The notes beneath the pieces were generated by a model, which was given only the letters and a program-made list of their open reading frames with translations, was not told the DNA's origin and made no database searches. Below, in pieces: positions 1 through 12,460 of a stretch of DNA of 64,000 nt (its first letter is position 1; each line of letters starts with the position of its first letter). The position numbers and the translations under genes are program-made. The DNA is from Acridotheres tristis (lineage: Eukaryota; Chordata; Aves; Passeriformes; Sturnidae): positions 1,860,001-1,924,000 of the forward strand of contig CM072898.1 in the NCBI GenBank assembly GCA_037013685.1. Reading direction: 5' to 3'.

Positions 1-3000
1 GCTTCAGGGTGCAGAAACATCCAGCTTTGGGTACTGCTGAACTGTTTAGTCTCTCCCAAAATTGTTGCTGTTCCTTTTGGGCTAACTTGATTGAAAATCC
101 ATGGAGTTCATTAGTGCATGAACAGTTAACATCCCTGTAAATACCTGATAGGGAACACACATGGAAGAGAACCCCAATCTCATTCTTTCCAAAAAACATA
201 ATAATTCCATACTTTGCTTATCAGCCCACAAAATGAATGTAATGGTAACACTTTATGTGAATGGTAATGAGTTAATTAACATTTCTCAAAGTCCTAGAAC
301 CTCAGATTAATAGTGCTCTGGAGTATAAAGACCTAATATTATTTCACTGAGCATTTGTCATTTAAAAAGCTCTATGCCTAAAGCTTTAATCAATCTGTAA
401 AGATGAGAGCAATTTCCTTTTTGTCACATTGAGGTCTCATCTCTGCTAAGATGCAAGTGTAGTTAAACCCTGCATTTCCTTGGAGAGGAGCACGGGCACC
501 ACTGTTTATATGATCATGGAAGGCAAACCCAGCAGCAGAATCCTACACTTGACAAAGCTGGAAGAGTTGTTTTAGGAAATGCTTTTCCTGAGTTTACAAA
601 TTGTGACAATAATTTGCTTCTATTACCACAAAAAAAAAATCCATTCAGTTAATTATTGTTTTGCTAAAGCTACCAAGTAATAGAATTTCTAAAATGTCTT
701 TTTTTTTTTTTTCTAACAAAGACTGCTATTTTTTGTTAGATTAAATAATTTCTGGCTACCAGATATAAATCACTTTTGGTAGCCCAAGAATACATTAGTT
801 TTGGGTACAATACCTCTTTAGACAATTGATTGTAACCATTGTGTAGAAAATTAATTTATAATTTTCTATTATATCAGAAAGTAAGAGGATTCTTTTGAAT
901 AATAAGCACACAACCACGAATTTTCAGTAACACTGCTACAGAACACAGAGCTTTTAATGGTGGTCAAGACCACTTATTTAGTTCTGTAGTAGTGCAAAAT
1001 CTCTTCAGATATGTAGGTGTGACTGGAGGCTAAAATTTCACGGTCAATTAGTGGCTGTGGCACAGACATTACCGGGGCAAGCCAGGCCCCTGACAGGTAA
1101 ACTCCTCCACAGGTATTTTTAGACACCACACAGAAACCTCATCTCTTGCAACCCGGTCTTTCTCCCCCTTTACAAGCAGTGAAGCTGAAATCAAACTTTT
1201 ATTTCAAATGTTTGGAAGAAAAACAATGGTGACTCCTTCGATTTTTATATCACATTTTGTTTACAGTTTCAATTTACTAGTTGTCGGCCTGGCCCATTTA
1301 ATATTAAAAGTTATTATTGCTGACTTCAATATGAAAGTGAAGATAAATTCAGAGAGTGCAAGCAATAATTCTGCTCCTGATGCAAGAGCCAGAGAGTTTA
1401 TTCAGTCCTAAGTGGTGACAAAGCAGCAGGAGAAGGACTCATCTAAAAATAAAGCAAGCAGATGTTTTTTCAGGTAGAAGGGTAGCAGAGCTGTTAAAAT
1501 ATGTGTGCTTTTAGGCTACATTCACAGTAAAAGCAGAACTTCACCTTGCCCAAGCCTGGTTTGCAGGTCTGTGATCCAGTTGTCCTGGTCTTGTTTTCAA
1601 AACGTGACTCCACCAGCTGGGGAAATGGGGTTCTGCTGAAAACAATGGGGAATCCATTCTGTTGTTAATTGAATTACATCAGTTCCTCTAACTATTACTT
1701 TTTCAAGTAATCGTTATATTTATTATTTGTTGTGTTAGCATCAATTAAATATTAATCATTATAATTATGCATCATTATATACATATCACACGTTGTACTA
1801 ATTTTCACATATACTATACAATAGAGACTAAAGGTCTTAAAACATGCTATTGACATTAAATGCTAGATTAGAGCTGCTTTTCACAATGGAAATGTTGTAA
1901 TACAGACATTTCAGCTACTTTCCTTTCTAGTAAAATAATTTTTTTGCAGTCATACAGCCTGATCTCCTCAGCTAAATTTAACACAAAGATGTTAAATTTA
2001 ATTTTATGCACATTTAAAAAGCAGCACAACTAAACTCTGAGGATATATTCTTTATTCTACACTCACTTCTCTAAATGTCCTTCACTGCTGCAGTGAATAG
2101 AATACATATCTGAGGAGGAGGAATTCACAGCACCAAACAGGAGGTGACTTTAACTGTTTTGGTCATGTGCATATTAATTCAAAATTCTGGCAAATTCCCC
2201 ATGTGTGATATTTCAATTGCAAGTGGAGTCCCCGAAGGGAAGCTTTAAAGCACTGCTCACACGCAGCTCCTGGCAGCTGAGCCACTCAAGCAGAGCCCTG
2301 AGGCTCAGCCTTTGCACCACTCCCATTGCTGCAAGTGATTTCCTTCCTCCCCTCTTGGTGGGGCTCCTGCTGGGAATGTGACCCACAGCACTGGAACAGC
2401 CAGGGATGTGCCAGCCTGATCTGCTACAGAACAGACTAAAAATACCCCCAACTGGACAGTGTCATTTGGTGTACAGCAGCACAAAGCCTGGGAATGAAAA
2501 CCGGGCTGTCAGCAAAGATAAATGATGGTTCAGCTGCATGCCAAACAAATCTCAGGGTCTTAGAAAACCCAGAAACAACCATCTGATATTCTATTATAAA
2601 CTTAATGTCTCGAGATTTATTATCACTGCAATTTAATGAATTTGCATCAGTGAAAGCATAATAAGAATGTCTCACCCATGTTTACTGTTAATATTTTAAG
2701 GAATGAGCCCATCTTGCAGCTTGTTTCAGTTCAAGGAAGTTCTCTGGAAATGTAGATTTTGTTCTAGAAGATGCTACCCTCAGGTTGACATTTTTTTCCT
2801 CTGCATATCAGATGAGCCTGATTCTTTTGCCAGTCTCTCTCTTTAAAATCTCAATTCTATAGACTGAGTCTTTTCAAAAAGATCTACAAGTTACTGCTGT
2901 CCTTTCTAGAGATTCTGTTTGAATTACCCAGCTGTTTGATTTTGATCGTTTGTATTATCAAATGCTTGAATTTAAAAGGCATGGTCATACAGGGGGCAAA

Positions 3001-6000
3001 AATTACTACATTGCAAATATCTGCAGATTCTTAAATTACAGATACAACTTCATACCTCGTCATCATGATACTGTCCAATTTTTCAGGGGATAAACTCTCC
3101 AGATCTTTGCATTTTTGAGGTCTTCAAATCCCTTTTGAATTGGATTTTGAGGATATTTACAAATATTATTATCATTAAATAAATTGCTGACCTTGAAACA
3201 ACATCTCACTTTCATTTTATGTAAAATGGGAGTGTGATTAGATACAGAATGGTATCACACTAACTACAGGTCCTGGGCCTCCAATGAGATATGTGTGCAA
3301 ATGGATCTCACTGTAAGACCAGCACCATGATTTTTAAAATCATTAAGAAAAAAACATGACTGAAGCTTACAAGCTTTTGCTAGTGCTACTAGTTATGGCT
3401 GAAAACCCCCAAATTACATGTATACCATTGTACAGCTGGAGAAAAGAGCTTTACAAGGATTTCTATTCTTATGTTTTCAGAGAAATGATTGCAGACTCTT
3501 AAAAACATAGGGTGTAAAACCACTACAGATTGAACTTCATACTTGTTATGTTCTGTGCTGGTTTGCCAATCCTGCATTCACAGAAACCATGGGAGAGCAT
3601 TCCAAAGCCTGATGAGCTTGTTTTTCTCAGGAACCCACCATTCCTAGAATTATAAGATGAAGCAAAACATGAAGTTGCCTGGAACTTGCAGTCAGAAAGG
3701 CCTAAATTAGCAACTCTGAAGATGGTCTGTGGGTTTTTAATCCTTATGAGGAGAAAAGTCCGACTCCTGCTAGGGACACTTGTGTCTAATATCCAAATGT
3801 GACTTCTCTGGGATCACCCTCCAGTCACAGGCAAGAATTCATTAGTTTAACACAGGGGTCAAGCTCATGTTTGTGGGCAGTTACTCGAGGAAATAGCAAA
3901 TTGTGCTACCCCGACAAATCTACAGATTATTTATTCTCTAGAGACGCTATCAAGCAGATTGGGGGATACATGTGCATGTTCTACATTTTAATTTAAGAAC
4001 ACTATAGGAGAAGTTTTTCACTGCTTTTGTGACAACTTATTGATTAGGTTTTTTATTTCCTATATGACTATGCATTTCAATCTCTTTTCTTCTCCTTTTT
4101 CTTTTATACTAAACCAAATGTTTGTCAACCGCATCACCGTGGCCGAAATATTTTCCCATTAAAAAGGAAGAAGAGCTCACCCTGTACCCTATTATTTATT
4201 ACCTTCTCATCTTCCAGCTCCTTGAATTACAATGAACCTTGAGATGTGAATACAGTGTGTTGACACTCAATACCACTATCAAAGCTTAACTTTGCAAGAA
4301 TTATATCATATAATTTCCTTACTCTTGGAATTCCGAAAGAAAACCTAACATATGAAAACTCAACAACAGAAAACAACTGATATATAGAATTTGTATGGCC
4401 TATGATAATTTTGTTCATCTCCTTTATCTTTTAGTAGCTGGTGGCTTGATGGGTGCCTAAAAGAATCTGAAATACATATATTTGACTTAGAGTATATTGA
4501 CTCATTACTGTGAAATGAAGAAAAGATGCATCCATAGGTACTGCTTTTCTTGCCTTTGAATTATTTAGCAGTGTACACACAAAGGAAGATCTTCCTTCCC
4601 TCAGTTGTCAGTTGCTATCACGGGGCTGTTGTGTTATGGTCCCCTGTGCTCACAGACGTGACAACTCACACAAGAGTTGCATAATTCATATGTGCAGTTC
4701 TGGTGGGACTGATGTTTTGTTTCCTGCCTCTCACACCAGGCACAACTGTGATCTGATAGTCTGATACAGACTTGCTAGCTTATTCTACCTTCTTTTACAA
4801 TACTGCAATTGATTAGACGTCATGCAAAAGAGCTGGGAATCACAATTATCAATTTCAACAACGCTACACACAGCTTATATCGACAGATGAGTTGTGGCCT
4901 TTGGAGCCCAACGACAATAGAGAGGTTTGTATGTGCCTCTTGAAAACAAGGAGGGCACAGAAATTGAGACAGGGGGTGCAGAGAGCACCATTAAGCAGTC
5001 ACTCAGACATCAAGGGCATCTCTCTGCCTGGTGCAGCTGCAGGATGTCAGTTTTGTGGGATGCCAGAGAAATAACTTCTGGTAGCCCTTAATTTTCAACT
5101 GTGGAATTTCTGGGCTGTGAAAAAGACACCAGCAGAGTGAACAATTACCCCTGTGAGATCTGCTTCTGCATCCCTGGCATGTGTCCAGCAGTGCAGGATA
5201 TCTGTACCTAATAACAGTCACTTGGGTACCATTTTTGCTGAGAAAGCTTAAAGAGCTAGCAAGCAAATAAAAAAATTATAGGGCACTGTATCATCAACTT
5301 TAGTTTAGTGATGAGGGGAGCAAGCTGCTCAAACCTGGTATCAGATGTGCCAAGGAGAGCCCAGTCCCAGAGGCTGATGATACAAACAAACCATGTACAC
5401 TCTTGGCAGCAGTCACTGAGACAGTATGAAGGCATTGGAAGCTGACTAAACAAATCAGGAACCTGAAACCAGCCAGTGAGGTCACCTGTGCTGGTGCCAG
5501 GGAGGTCACCTATGCTGGTTTTCCTGTTGGAGCCAGAGGAAAATGGTCCCCAGCCAATCAAGCACTGAGGGCTGCACTCTCCCATGGAAAACAGACGAGC
5601 CAAGTTAAAGTCCCACTCTGACAACATCCTGAGTGCCTTCTCAAGCACAGGGCAGACAGGTGGCCAAAGCTTTGTTGTGGCCAAAGACAGGCTCATGAGC
5701 ATCTCCCATTTCATGATGTCACCAGGAGACCTGGCCTGGTTTGGACAGGACACCCAGAAGAGGCTCAGCATGGCAGGTGGAGCAGCAGCCATTGAGGAGG
5801 GGAGGCTTGTCAGTCTCACAGGGCGTTCCTGCCAGTGGATTCCTGCCCTCCTGTAAGGAGCTTTCTCCCATCCCAGTCTCAGGCATAGATGGATCTATGA
5901 TACACAGTGAAACACGGAGCATTTCAGTAATTAATGAGGAATCTACTACACTTTTCTCTATGTTATCAAGTAATTCAGCAAAGTTTCATCCATGAAATAT

Positions 6001-9000
6001 TAACTTATATGTTTCCCTGTTATCCTTCTGTTCAAACTACTTTCATAATTCCATGTTCTCAGTTACAAAATTACTCTGTATTTGGCAGTCTTGCACAATA
6101 AAAATCTGTATAGGCAAAAGGTAATAACAGTACCACTAAGGCAGCTGAAATTTAGTTGCCTTTGTTACAGTGCCCTGACAAAAACTAAGTCAATGCAATT
6201 GCATTTGGGCCCCTATCCAGTCTCTCTGCAATAATCCCATATTGCAGGAGTTACCACATGGAAATGATTTAAAACTACCATTTAGGCTTCTTTCTAGACC
6301 ACTTAAAATATTTATATATATTTATAAATATGTATTATTTTTGTTTATTTATATTAAGTTAAATAAGATTTACCATTCTTATGGTAAAACATTTAGTATA
6401 GACTGTTAAAATAACAATTTTATATCCAACATAAGACACTTGCTAAAAAAAGTTGAATTTTGTTATCTGAAACATACACAACACTTCTGTGGAATCAGTT
6501 GAACAAGGTCAAACATAATTTGGTAGGTAGCCTCTATTTTCTAACATTTAGTACAATGGACACTATTTTCCCATACCAGTTTATAAATGTTCTAGGATTA
6601 ATTCTATTTCACTTCTTCCTAAAAAGTATTTAGACTCTATAATATTACAAGTCCTTAATACCCTATTCATAAGTGGGGTCAGTTACATAGATTTACATTT
6701 TACTTTTTGTCAAACTTTACGGTGTCATATTACTTAAATGCCAAATTAAGTAGAAAAAAATCAGTCTAGTTCTCATTCCCACATTTGCAGCATATCTGTT
6801 TTAAAACAATATTCTAAGTTCTAGTATGGACTGAATGTCAGCAGCTCTTTTGTCTCACAAATATTCTCTCACCACCTTTGTGTTTGCAGCATATCTTGAA
6901 CGGTTCTAAGGCAACTGCTAATGCCTTACTAAAAATGAATTCATGTTCATTTGTTACCCATCAGAATGATTTTTTTAATATAAAGATTTTTCCAGTATCG
7001 AGATGGCCATGCAAACTATTTTACCACAGCTGGCTGAGAAGTACATTTTTGCGGTTTTGCAAGCTGATCCCTTTTCGTGAAAGTTTTCAAAATAACAAGC
7101 AAAATGAGATCCCAGACATCTGAATCACCAGACAGTCAAAAAGAATTGTGCATATTCTTAAGCATTTGACTTCCTAAAGCAAAAATATGGCATGCCAGTG
7201 ACCCTTTGTGTGTGCAGTTGGGAGCAGCCCATTCCAGGCTGCAACAGGCAAAGCATTTATGTCAGAGCCTAGTCCTTCGTTCAAGCCCAACTGGAAGTCA
7301 ATTTTTTAAGCAGAATAACAATTTAAAACCAAACACATCTTCTTCTTCTCTGGACTAGGGACACTGACCTTATAAATATCTGAAATTCTTCCACTGCCTG
7401 TAAACAAGAGTGGACTGCGGGCAGTCACGATCATATGTCACTCTGACAAAACACTCTTACTCCTTGGCTACTTTTTGGAAAGGTTGTTTGCTGTCAATCA
7501 AGTCACAAGTTCTGCTTATAATAATGGTGATGACATCAGACCTGTAGAAGAGAAGATTAGTATGGGGAGTCTAAATATATAAACCAGAAGGTCATGGGAC
7601 ACATCCAGTGTCAGTAGAAGTCATGGCCTCCGTTCAGTTTGATCAAAACTGGACTGATCCATTCAGGACTAAGACGTTTATATACTTCAGATATTTATTT
7701 ATTTTCCCTATAACCAGCATGGCTGGCAGCCTTGCATTTTTTAGGGTGACCTGGATCTTTGATTTGTCTGACAAGAAAAGGTGACTGTTCCTATTTTAGT
7801 TTTTGGGTGGGCATTTACAGCCAGCCATGGTCAGTGTTTCCAGAGGGGGACTGGCCCTGTGGAGGTACCGGGCAGGAGCTGCTCCAGGGAGCACTGGGGG
7901 CTCTGCCCACGCCTGCTTTTCCCAGCGGCTGCTGTTTCCAGAGGCTCTGGGCAAGAGGCCAGCTCGTGTGCTGAACCCCAGGGTGGACACAATGGTGGGG
8001 CAGAGCACCGAGGGCATAAAGCATAGGTCAGCAGCTTTCCTGACGGGCAGAAAAGGACTAAATTTCATTTGTCTGAAATGGGATTTTCGTTGTCCGGAGC
8101 TGCAGGACAAAAGGACTGCTCTCACCCTGGCAGCTGGAATGGATGACTTGTGAAATATATTTTTAGAAGCCCGATTTGCCTACATGTATGCCTGCATTGT
8201 CTAACATGCAGGCAGCAGGAGAGGGTCAGGCTGTGGCCACGAGGGCTGCAACACACTGTACAGACTGCAGAGCACAGCCCCAGCCAGAGCTGCTGCTCTG
8301 CTGCCCAACCCCACTGCACACACAGCCCCAAGAGCCGGGCAGCACTGCTGCTGCTCACCCTGCACTGCAACATGCTCTCCCTGCAGCACCCACACTAATC
8401 ACTGACCACAAAGGGAGAATCTCTGCTGATACAATAGGACATTAGCGGTCAAGTCTGTTTTCCAAAATCACCCTGGTTTTCCCCACATTTCCTTTTCCAA
8501 AATGTATCTCCATCTGGTTAACAAAAACAACCTCTTGTGAATTAGGTTTTTCCTTTAACACACTCTTTAGGGATTATATTACTAACGTTCATCCTCCTAA
8601 TCTTATCCCACACCTTGCTGATAGGCATATCCTTATTAACATCTGCACATGGCTATTGTCCCAGCGCTGCTTTTTTCCCAAGCTAATTTCTTCCTCCCAT
8701 AGCCCATGACATTGAGTTGTACTCATAATATGTTTCAAAGCTGCTTCCCTCTTTTTTTAAACAACATTGCTACAGTTTTTTGTTTAAGCTGTTGACTGAC
8801 TTCCTTCCCTTCCTATTCACGGGAGGTCTTGGAAAGCACTTCTTACATATATGTAACATCAACAGGGAAAACATAAATATAACTGAATACATCTATTCTA
8901 TGCTGATCTACATAGGAATTTACTGAATAGTTAATCATACTACCATCTTTCAAAATACAATTCACAAAATTAAGAAAATAAATATTGCATTGTAAGACCT

Positions 9001-11560
9001 GAGAAAAATAATTTTAATGTACAGTGTCACAATAGATACCTACACTATGTATTTTCTAGACCTTGAGAGTTTCCTCTTTATTCTGCATTGGTTATTATAC
9101 ACTCTGTTGAATTGCATGTTTTCATGCCCTGTTTATATCAGGAAGTGTGAACTTCCTATTTATTTCACAATCTGTCTAAAATTCCTGCCATCTGGTAAGA
9201 CATAGTAACTTCAAGGCTACGATTCTTACAAGTCCTTTGTGCCTTCATGCTCTCAATCTATAAATTTAATCTGCAGTAAACTCCAAATGAAATGTCTGCT
9301 CATTAGAGATAGTTATGTGCTAGAAGTTGTTATACAACATTGTAAAAACAACCCCTATAACAATATGTAAATAAATCCAGGGAGTCAAAATAAAAAAATA
9401 TTACAATTGTGTGTAACTGCACTGTTAGTGTTGACAGAACCAATTTCTGCACGCTTCACTGAATACAATTAAATCAGTAGGATAACAAAATAGGAGCATA
9501 TTTGGACACCTCCAGATAGTGTGAAAGAGCACGTTGGTGTATTGCACTGTAAGACTCTGTAGAACAGATTTCTGCCTGTGACTACATGTAGTGCATTTTA
9601 GTCAGCATGGCTCGTGTAGTTTTGGGAGCTCTTGGTGAAACTGCATTTTGGTAAAACAGGGTAAAAGAGTTGCGGCGGTCTCAGCTCTTGCAGCAGCACT
9701 CCCAGCTGTTGCCCGGGACAGGAGGGGCTGTGTCCTGTCAGCAGCACATGACACCCTTCAGCTGGCCAGGAGCCACAGGGGACGTGCCTTGGGGACGAGA
9801 GGGGCCCTGGAGAGCAGCACGGGCAACAGGAGCTCAGTAGAGCCAGGCTTGCTGTGGGCCAGGCCTGGAGGGGACAGGCGGGTCCCAGTGCAAGCCCAAG
9901 TGAGAGCGCAGAGTTTGCCTTGGTAGCTCCTGGGGTTTGTCTCCTGCTGCAGCACTGCTCGGGCTGACACAGCACAGCACCAACACCCCAGCTCCTCGAG
10001 AGCTGCTCCAGATGGGCCACCCTGCTCCCCATGGCCAGGAAGGATAAGCATCCCCAAAACACGTCTGTTTGTGTATGTTAATATCGCCCTCTTCATTCCC
10101 GAACAAAAACCTGAAAGCAAAATAACGCTAAACCAAAAAACCACTAAACCAAAAAAATGCAAAACCAAAAAAACGAGGCATTTTGTGGGTTTTTTTTTTA
10201 GATTACTTTTAGGTCTTGCCTCAATATGTGTCCTGGAAGGAAGGAAAAACCATCCTAGTATTTTATTTTCTCTTTCTCTTCAGCTTCTTTTGATTTCCTT
10301 TACACTCAGGTTTTTCACTTCATAACTAACTTCATAACTTCATAACAAAGCCTTGCTGAAACCTCATAACTTTTTATCCTTTTTAAAAAATCAATGTTTC
10401 AGCAACCATTTAGTTAAAACCACAAAAAAAAAGTAAAAAATTACCACCTCCAGCCCTTTATTGCAGTCCTCCAGTACAAAGAATACTCAACAGCTCTTCC
10501 TCTCTTTAAGGAGCCAACAATAAGACAGCCTTCTGTTACCTTGTGTCTTTCCAAGTATTTCCCAGGTATCTCTTAATTTGAGGACTCAATTTACTAGGAA
10601 GAGACATGCAAGAATCAGAAGAGTTCAGAGGGAAGACACTGATGAGGAGCCTGGTCTGCCAGCAACCATCTGTTCTGGAGAAGGAAACAAAGCCACAGAT
10701 TGCTCCTAGACAGCTCCCACAGACGCTACTTGAGAACTATTTCTAGCTTGTGGCTAGAAGGTGTCCAATAAATTGACAATTTCACTTCTCCCCACAGAGT
10801 TTTCTGATTAGCACCACTGAAAATACTGTTATTTTCACTTAATGAGTATCATATCCAAGTGTGTGGGTTTGGGGTTTTTTTGGGGAAGAATTAGAGCCAG
10901 ATGATTGGATGCTGAGCCCTGTGAGCAACATTTTTGCTTACACGTATTTCAACAATTTTTAACTATTCTCTCACTACTACACATTGCTTTCTTTTCTAAC
11001 TTTACAAGACATTTCTGTACATTACTAAATGCTTGGTCCATTTAGAACGTAAGATGCTAAATAAGTGATGTAAATAAAAAGCAATCACTTTTTACTAAGG
11101 AAGATAGGATTAACAGAGACTCTTTCTGCAGAAATAGGATTCGAAAATACATCATTTTGTACAGCACACTTTTCTGTGTAAAACCAGCATTAAGCCTGAG
11201 AAATAATATGAAACCAGTTTAAACTCACCCCCTAGACCAGGCCTATTTCTGAACAATTCCAAAAGCTGGTAGCACCGTGACGATTATCTCAAAGGGATCA
11301 GTTTGAGATTATGCCTGTGCGTTTTACGTAATTCCCAAATAAATGCATTGAACACCAGTGTTGAATCCTGCAGTTTGTTCAGCAAGTGACTTTGGGCAGA
11401 AAAGGAATACAGAACTTTGCAGGTGCCGCCGGCGACCTCCACCTCGAGCAGCTCTCCTGAATCGGGACACTGCATCTGACCCCAGAACAAAAGAGCGAGA
11501 ACCTTCACAATTTTGAGCTCACACAAAATATTCACTGATTAATTCATCCCTTTCTCCCTT
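1..11560. other. Intergenic region upstream of GARRE1, no gene recognised
   Basis: This is AT-rich unique-looking DNA. I saw no exon-like segment with a recognisable protein and flanking splice sites on either strand. Short ORFs are scattered and unremarkable. Locally GC-richer blocks occur at about 5250-5870, 7800-8390 and 9650-10070. An A-rich stretch with repeated ccaaaaaa units lies at about 10125-10180, and a small tandem of acttcataac units at about 10317-10350. In mammals LSM14A lies upstream of GARRE1 in the same orientation (from memory). No LSM14A coding sequence is visible here, so this is either the spacer between them or a rearranged neighbourhood. Confidence 0.6.
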
Positions 11561-12460
11561 TTTGTGCCGCCAGGCCGCCCCTCAGGCTCTTCCTCCCGCA
11601 CCCGGGGCCGGTGCCGGGCTCTCTGTGCCCCGCCCGGGCCCCGCGGTGCCGCCGCTGCCGACCCCTCCCGTCCCGCTCCCGTTCCCGTCCTGTCCTCCCC
11701 GCTCCGCTCCGCCCGCTCCCACCGCCCCTTCCCGCTGTCACTCGCAGCTCCGCCCGCCCCTCGCCGGCCCCTCCCCGGCCCCGGCGGAGCCGCCGCCGTT
11801 TCCGGAGCGCTCGGCGCGGGGCCCGGGGCTGTCGCGGGCAGGTGAGTGAGCGCCGCGCCGACCTCGCCGAGCCCCGCGGCCCGGCCCGGCCCGGCCGAGC
11901 CCCGCAGCGCGGCCCGCGGGCCCGGCCGTGCCGGCACCGGGCTGGCAGCGCCCGCGGCACCGGGAGACGCGGATCGGAGGGCGGCAGCGCCCGGGGCAGC
12001 CCCTGGGCCGCTCGGGAGGCGCCGGCGGGGGCTGGGGCCGGGGGGAAGCCCTGGCCGGGGGGAGGCGAGGCGGCGGTGCCCGGGACCGTGGCCGCGGTGC
12101 CGCGGAGGGGCCGGGGCGGGGCGGCGGGGGCAGCCTGGGGCGGTGTCGGGGCTGTGGCCGCCCCCCCGTGACCCGTGTGCGGGCAGCCCGGGCAGCGCGG
12201 CGGGGCCGGGACTGCGCCTGCGGGAATTCCTGCGCACCTTCCTGCTCCACGGTGACCCGGGGCGCCCGCCCGGCCCGGCCCCGCCGGCCCCCGGCGCTGG
12301 GGCGGCCCCGCCGCGCGGCCTTTCCCGGGCGGCGCCGGCCGGAGCTCCCCGGGCAGCGGCGCCGCCCAGAACCCGGCCGGGCTCGGAGCTCCCCGGGCCC
12401 CTCCGCGCCCCCCGGGCCGGGGCCTGCGGGCAGCGGCGTCCCCGGCCGCTGCAGGGGCTG
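11560..12460 (+). promoter_or_regulatory. GARRE1: CpG island, probable GARRE1 promoter
   Basis: About 900 bases are very GC-rich and dense in CG dinucleotides, in sharp contrast to the AT-rich flanks on both sides. GC-box-like sequence (GGGGCGGGGC) occurs at 12113-12122 and C-rich reverse forms lie around 11627 and 11748. The left half is C-rich on this strand and the right half G-rich, with the switch near 11850. That pattern is typical of a CpG-island promoter firing rightward. A consensus splice donor at 11842 fits a short non-coding first exon. No other CpG island is seen upstream of the first coding exon. Assignment to GARRE1 is by position and orientation. The exact transcription start cannot be read, and divergent leftward transcription is also possible. 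Confidence 0.75.
11839..11847 (+). other. GARRE1: Candidate 5' splice donor ending non-coding exon 1
   Basis: The sequence reads CAG|GTGAGT, a full consensus donor, with the last exon base at 11841. It sits inside the CpG island, exactly where the skew turns from C-rich to G-rich. It would pair with the acceptor at 40104/40105, giving a 28,263-base first intron. This is inferred from signal strength and position only. Other donor-like sites follow downstream, for example near 12655, so alternative first exons are possible. Confidence 0.5.

Noticed and set aside
7759..8445. Cluster of overlapping 60-116 codon ORFs in five frames
   Set aside because: When many frames are open at once in a GC-rich patch, none is credible. 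No protein family was recognised.
9598..10168. Overlapping minus-strand ORFs of 90-154 codons upstream of the CpG island
   Set aside because: This is a GC-rich local block with low-complexity Ala/Leu/Pro/Ser translations. No promoter, splice pattern or family match was seen.
11560..12460. A second, divergent gene from the same CpG island
   Set aside because: No minus-strand exon or convincing splice donor leading leftward into 1-11.5 kb was recognised. Divergent non-coding transcription remains possible but is unsupported.
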